From: Tipula vernalis
Lineage: Eukaryota > Arthropoda > Insecta > Diptera > Tipulidae
NCBI GenBank assembly: GCA_958295665.1
Contig: OY282558.1
Location: 314,436,092 to 314,500,091, forward strand
DNA length: 64,000 nt
Reading direction: 5' to 3'
A program made the position numbers and the translations under genes. Every line of letters starts with the position of its first letter. Within the stretch, counting starts at the first letter, position 1. Positions 60,230-64,000 of this stretch are shown piece after piece. The notes under the pieces were generated by a model. That model did not search any database, was not told the origin of the DNA, and saw only the letters and a list, made by a program, of their open reading frames with translations.

Positions 60230-63000
60230 CAAATAAAAAATAAATAAAAATTCCGTTTTTTTTTTTTTTTAAATAAATCATAATAATTGTGAGTTTGGTT
60301 TATGTTTTTATGTATTTTGGAAATAAAATCATAAATCAATTTGTGTATACTTTAAAAACTTCATTTTATTATATTTTAAGTTAATTCAATGTACCTACAT
60401 ACAACTATGTTATTCAATTATTTTTCCGCAGCGGAGCGAAATAAAATTATTTTAATTGTTCAAAATAATTAAGAAAACCAGAATTAGGTAAAAATCCATA
60501 TGTGAAACTAAATGAAACAAGGTTACATATAAAATTTATGCGTAATTAACGTTAATATTCACCTGCTGATTTTTGTTTACCAAAAAAAAAATGTATAAGA
60601 AACGAACAGTTCTCTCGGTATAATAAAAACATCAAGATATTATTGTCATCGTTATAATTATCACCCTGAAAACGCAACAAAAAAATGTAAAACGGTCAAC
60701 ATTTTATACATTTTGTAAAGAAAAACCATAAAATTTTGGTTCGATTCTTAGTTATGTTACGTCTTTTACCTGTATGTGATGCAATAAAATATGGATATAG
60801 ATCTATTTAAGTTTCGGTATACATAGGTATATACTATGTAGTTGAACCAGTGGTGTCGAAAATGTAATTCACAGACTAAAATTAACCTCATTTTGTGTAT
60901 ACAGCCCGAATATAGACTCCAGTCACGTGATTCAACGATTTTCAAACGGTATACATTTATTTAACCTATACACAGTACAAGAATTTACGTACATGTGTAT
61001 ATATAGCACAGAGAGCATAACGTAAAAAAAAAAAATACAATTTTCTTTTTATTTTATGATTATTTTTACGATTTTCTTGTGAATTTCTTATATACATTTT
61101 GGAAATTTTTTTTTTTTATAACCAAAAAATAAATAAATACTAAAAAGACACACAATTGTTGTTGAATTGAGACAGGTCATGGATTTTATTATAAAGATTC
61201 AAAAGAATATATATTTTTATTTGTTTTATACTTAGTTTTTTTTTGTTTGGTGTCTAACTCACCATCAGCATGAGCAACGGCAGCATAGAATACACAACAG
61301 ACACAGACTAACTGAAAAAAGGGGTGAAAATATATTTTTATTATGTGTATATATATAGGACAACAACTTTAGACGATAAAAATATCAGCGTTATTATAAT
61401 TTGCATAGTTAATCGTTTTGGTGTGTCTTGTTAAACCGATATATACCGAACAGTGGCATGGGTAAATCTTAACTGCGCTATTAAAATTTGATTTACAATC
61501 TTGATTTTTCTCACCTTTTTTTTTTTTGTTTAACGTATAGCTTTTAATCTACTTAATACGATCGTATTTTATTGCAAATTAATACTAATAAAAATAAATT
61601 TCAAGGATAATAATTTTCACGATACGAATGAGATCCTTTCATGGTTTTTTCGTTTTTAATTTACAAATGTAAACATCATAAAACATATATGTACCGCTAT
61701 GTATTTAATTTCTCTAGTATGAAATTTATTTTGGAAAATTACGTTTACATAGGCGCCATATCCATGTACATTTATAATATTTATAAAAACCTGGAAAAAG
61801 GATTTTATTTTGGTACACGTGTTCTATCGCTACTTTTAAATCAAAATAACGTACTCGTGTATAGTTTGTTGACAAACTAAATTGGTTTGCTTTAGTTTAA
61901 TAAACTATTTTCATATATTATGTACGTACATACATACATTATTGTATATGTACATATACTCGTATACGTAAGAAAGAGTTTGCACTTTAATAATTCACTG
62001 GGGTATAATAAAAATAATACTCATGCGCCATAATATGCATCAGGTTGATTTTTATCCTCATATGGTAGTTTTAAGAGAAATTGTCCTTTGATTAAAATAA
62101 TTTTTCCCACGTGACACAAAATAAATAATGTTTGCCTTAAACCATACAATGTTTAAATTTTACAAATGATTTATGCACCTATTGGAAAAGTTCCGTTACA
62201 GGTAATAAAATTGACCTGTAATCAAAGTGTCAATCAAAAATTCATCATATAAAAGAAACGGTTTATTTCGCTTTAATATTAAATTTTAATTAAAATTTAA
62301 CCAAAAAAAAAAAAAAAAAAATTAATTAAGTTTTGTTGCAGCGAAATCATGATCGTACAACTAATTAATCAATTTAATTCAAGAATAATAAAAATAAAAT
62401 GTTGAAACCTGTTGGATATACACCACATTTTTTGTTTGTTTTGTTTACATTGACTTTATATAAAATCGCTTGATACATCGACGGTTTTTATTCGAACATG
62501 GTGGCCAGATCATCATCATATTTAAGTTTATAATTATTGGTATATAAAGATGATCGATTTAATTTTTTTTTTGTTAAATATAGATTTGATATTTGACCTA
62601 ATATATCTTCTTAAAATTTATATAAGATAATTTCTTATAAAAAAAAAATGAATACAAGCGTTTGAGTCTGTATTATTTTATATACACAGAAGAGATAAAA
62701 AAGAAATGATCGAGAATATTAAAACATTTTGAATATTTTATTATAAACAGGATGGTTCAAAAATATTATAAAATTTAAAACGGGTCTAAATAATTTATTA
62801 AATAATTTTTGGTGTCGAAACCTTTTACGATTTTGCATAGTTAATTCGCCAAATTTATCTTGAATAATACGAAAGAATTTTAATAAAATTTGCAGATTTA
62901 TAAATATGTATGTTATCTTAAATTAAACAAAATTATTATAGAATCGCAAATAATTTAATTAATTCGTGAATATTTTAAAATAACATTGATCCCATTTGCG
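60230..63000. promoter_or_regulatory. Ubx: candidate regulatory island 4 in Ubx intron 1
   Basis: Texture like islands 1-3: ATTA and TTAATTAA cores, TACATACATACAT steps, TCGTGTATA and GATCG words, with poly-A and poly-T runs (for example near 62,304). No coding region. A regulatory function is inferred only from texture and from the known enhancer content of this intron in flies. Confidence 0.3.
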
Positions 63001-64000
63001 AATACATTTATGTATATTCAATGTATTACAATATACCTACCTTCTCCAACCAAATCAAAAGTTTATTGCTCTTTTTTTTTTCTGTACGTTGATTTTTTGA
63101 TCACACATGTCGCGAGTTATTTATTACGAAATGTGTAGTTTGTTTTAAATTGTCAGATACCGTTACTTAACCGATTTAAGATTTTGTTTCAAATTTTTAT
63201 CGTTTAACAAACTGTTAAACTAGATTTTCCTTAATCTTTGAAATATTTTTAAATCCCCAAATTCGACTCGTTTTAATAGATCGAGAATAGATATAAATAA
63301 AATATAATGTTGATAAAGTTTTAAAATTCTGGCATTATACAAGGTTTTTTAAAAACTTTCACAATTTCAAAGTATTCCCCATTGAAATTGTATAACATAT
63401 TCAATTAAAAAATTAAGAAAATGTTTAAGGTTAGAATGTCTCCGACACTATACTCAATAACTATGGCACCCTACAACATTTTCCTATTTTCTAATGATGA
63501 CACTGATAGAAACACGAGATAAAGGTATTAAAGAGATAAAGGTGTAATTTATTGACGAGGGAGTGCAGATGTATTAAAAGGGACTCGGTCCTAAAATTGT
63601 ATTTCGCAAAATTAAAATCGACACAAACTTGCTACCTTAAATACTAATAGAAAATTTTACAGTAGCAAATCAAATCTTTTAAAATCGAATTACGAAATCG
63701 ATAAAAAAAATTGTGGTTTCTAATTTCACAATATTCAAAATTTCAAAAATGTATTTGAAATTCTAAACCTCAAGAATCATGTTGATTTAATTTTAATTTG
63801 ATTTAATTTTTTTTTTTTTTGAAATTTTAGAAAATTAGTAAATTTTCAAATTTAAATTTGGTTCAATTTGCAAAAAATCAAATTTCGATAAAATATGTAG
63901 GTACCACGATCGAAAAATTTCAAAATAAAATATTTGCAACCCGGATTAAGATTTCAAATTCTGATTTTTACGTTTAATTTGCCAAATGAAAAATTCTAAA
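63001..64000. other. Ubx: right edge, AAATTTT-type intron sequence
   Basis: The sequence returns to the low-complexity texture of the duplicated tracts. A further array may begin here, but the window ends before a repeat could be shown. Confidence 0.35.

Larger units (their letters stand above)
12276..64000 (+). other. Ubx: Ubx intron 1 (5' part, runs off the window)
   Basis: No homeodomain, no linker micro-exon and no other host gene is recognisable between the donor and the right edge, so the intron is at least 51.7 kb long. Fly Ubx has a comparably giant first intron that holds the abx/bx enhancers. Here it is a mosaic of candidate regulatory islands, old tandem duplications and transposons, annotated separately below. 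Confidence 0.8.

Noticed and set aside
62195..62225. An AG|GTAATA string that could be a recursive splice (ratchet) site in the Ubx intron.
   Set aside because: There is no polypyrimidine tract before the AG, which such sites need. Other AG|GT strings checked in the intron were no better.

Overview
This is a very AT-rich eukaryotic window, almost certainly from an insect and probably a fly in the broad sense (Diptera). The one clear host gene is the first coding exon of the Hox gene Ultrabithorax (Ubx), on the + strand at 11663-12275. It carries the N-terminal MNSYFEQ start, the GFPLSLGMSPYANHHL block, a glycine-rich linker, the VRPSACTPDSRVGGYL block and the FYPWM hexapeptide, then a splice donor. 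The homeodomain exon is not in the window, so everything from 12276 to the right edge is read as part of the first Ubx intron, consistent with the very long intron 1 of fly Ubx genes. The assignment to Diptera rests on the Ubx protein and general base composition only.

The left flank (1-9.5 kb, upstream of Ubx) is a graveyard of decayed transposons, all read on the + strand: pieces of a Jockey-type LINE (590-1830 and 2030-2200), the tail of a TE-like protein with a SIDHKFLTVGQTHMECDVDH block (2370-3010), a pogo/Tigger-type transposase (3955-4850), and a two-part zinc-finger element of a family I recognise but cannot name (5585-9080). The promoter and a long U-rich leader occupy roughly 10.4-11.66 kb.

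The intron alternates between two textures. About four stretches (roughly 20.84-23.76, 36.65-40.3, 50.05-52.06 and 60.23-63.0 kb) look like unique, non-repetitive sequence rich in ATTA and GATC cores and are the best candidates for cis-regulatory DNA. Between them lie long tracts of AAATTTT-type sequence that prove, on comparing distant segments, to be old kilobase-scale tandem duplications (15.5-19.45, 26.25-34.78, and 41.9-44.75 plus 46.93-47.7 kb). These tracts are interrupted by a nearly full-length but disabled Jockey-clade LINE (27.99-32.79 kb, minus strand), several inverted-repeat elements (25.50, 27.12 and 40.90 kb), a GTTGAG-rich degenerate array (45.08-46.83 kb), a TTATTCGAGA-rich degenerate array (53.44-54.25 kb) and a 2.95-kb DNA transposon with nearly identical 174-bp terminal inverted repeats (54677-57629).

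The most unusual items are the long-TIR transposon, whose ends look young while its gene is broken and truncated; the zinc-finger element beside the Ubx promoter; and the way the intron has grown by stepwise tandem duplication with later insertions that can be ordered in time. Long open frames elsewhere are low-complexity or non-ATG frames and were not annotated as genes. No tRNA, rRNA or CRISPR array was seen.
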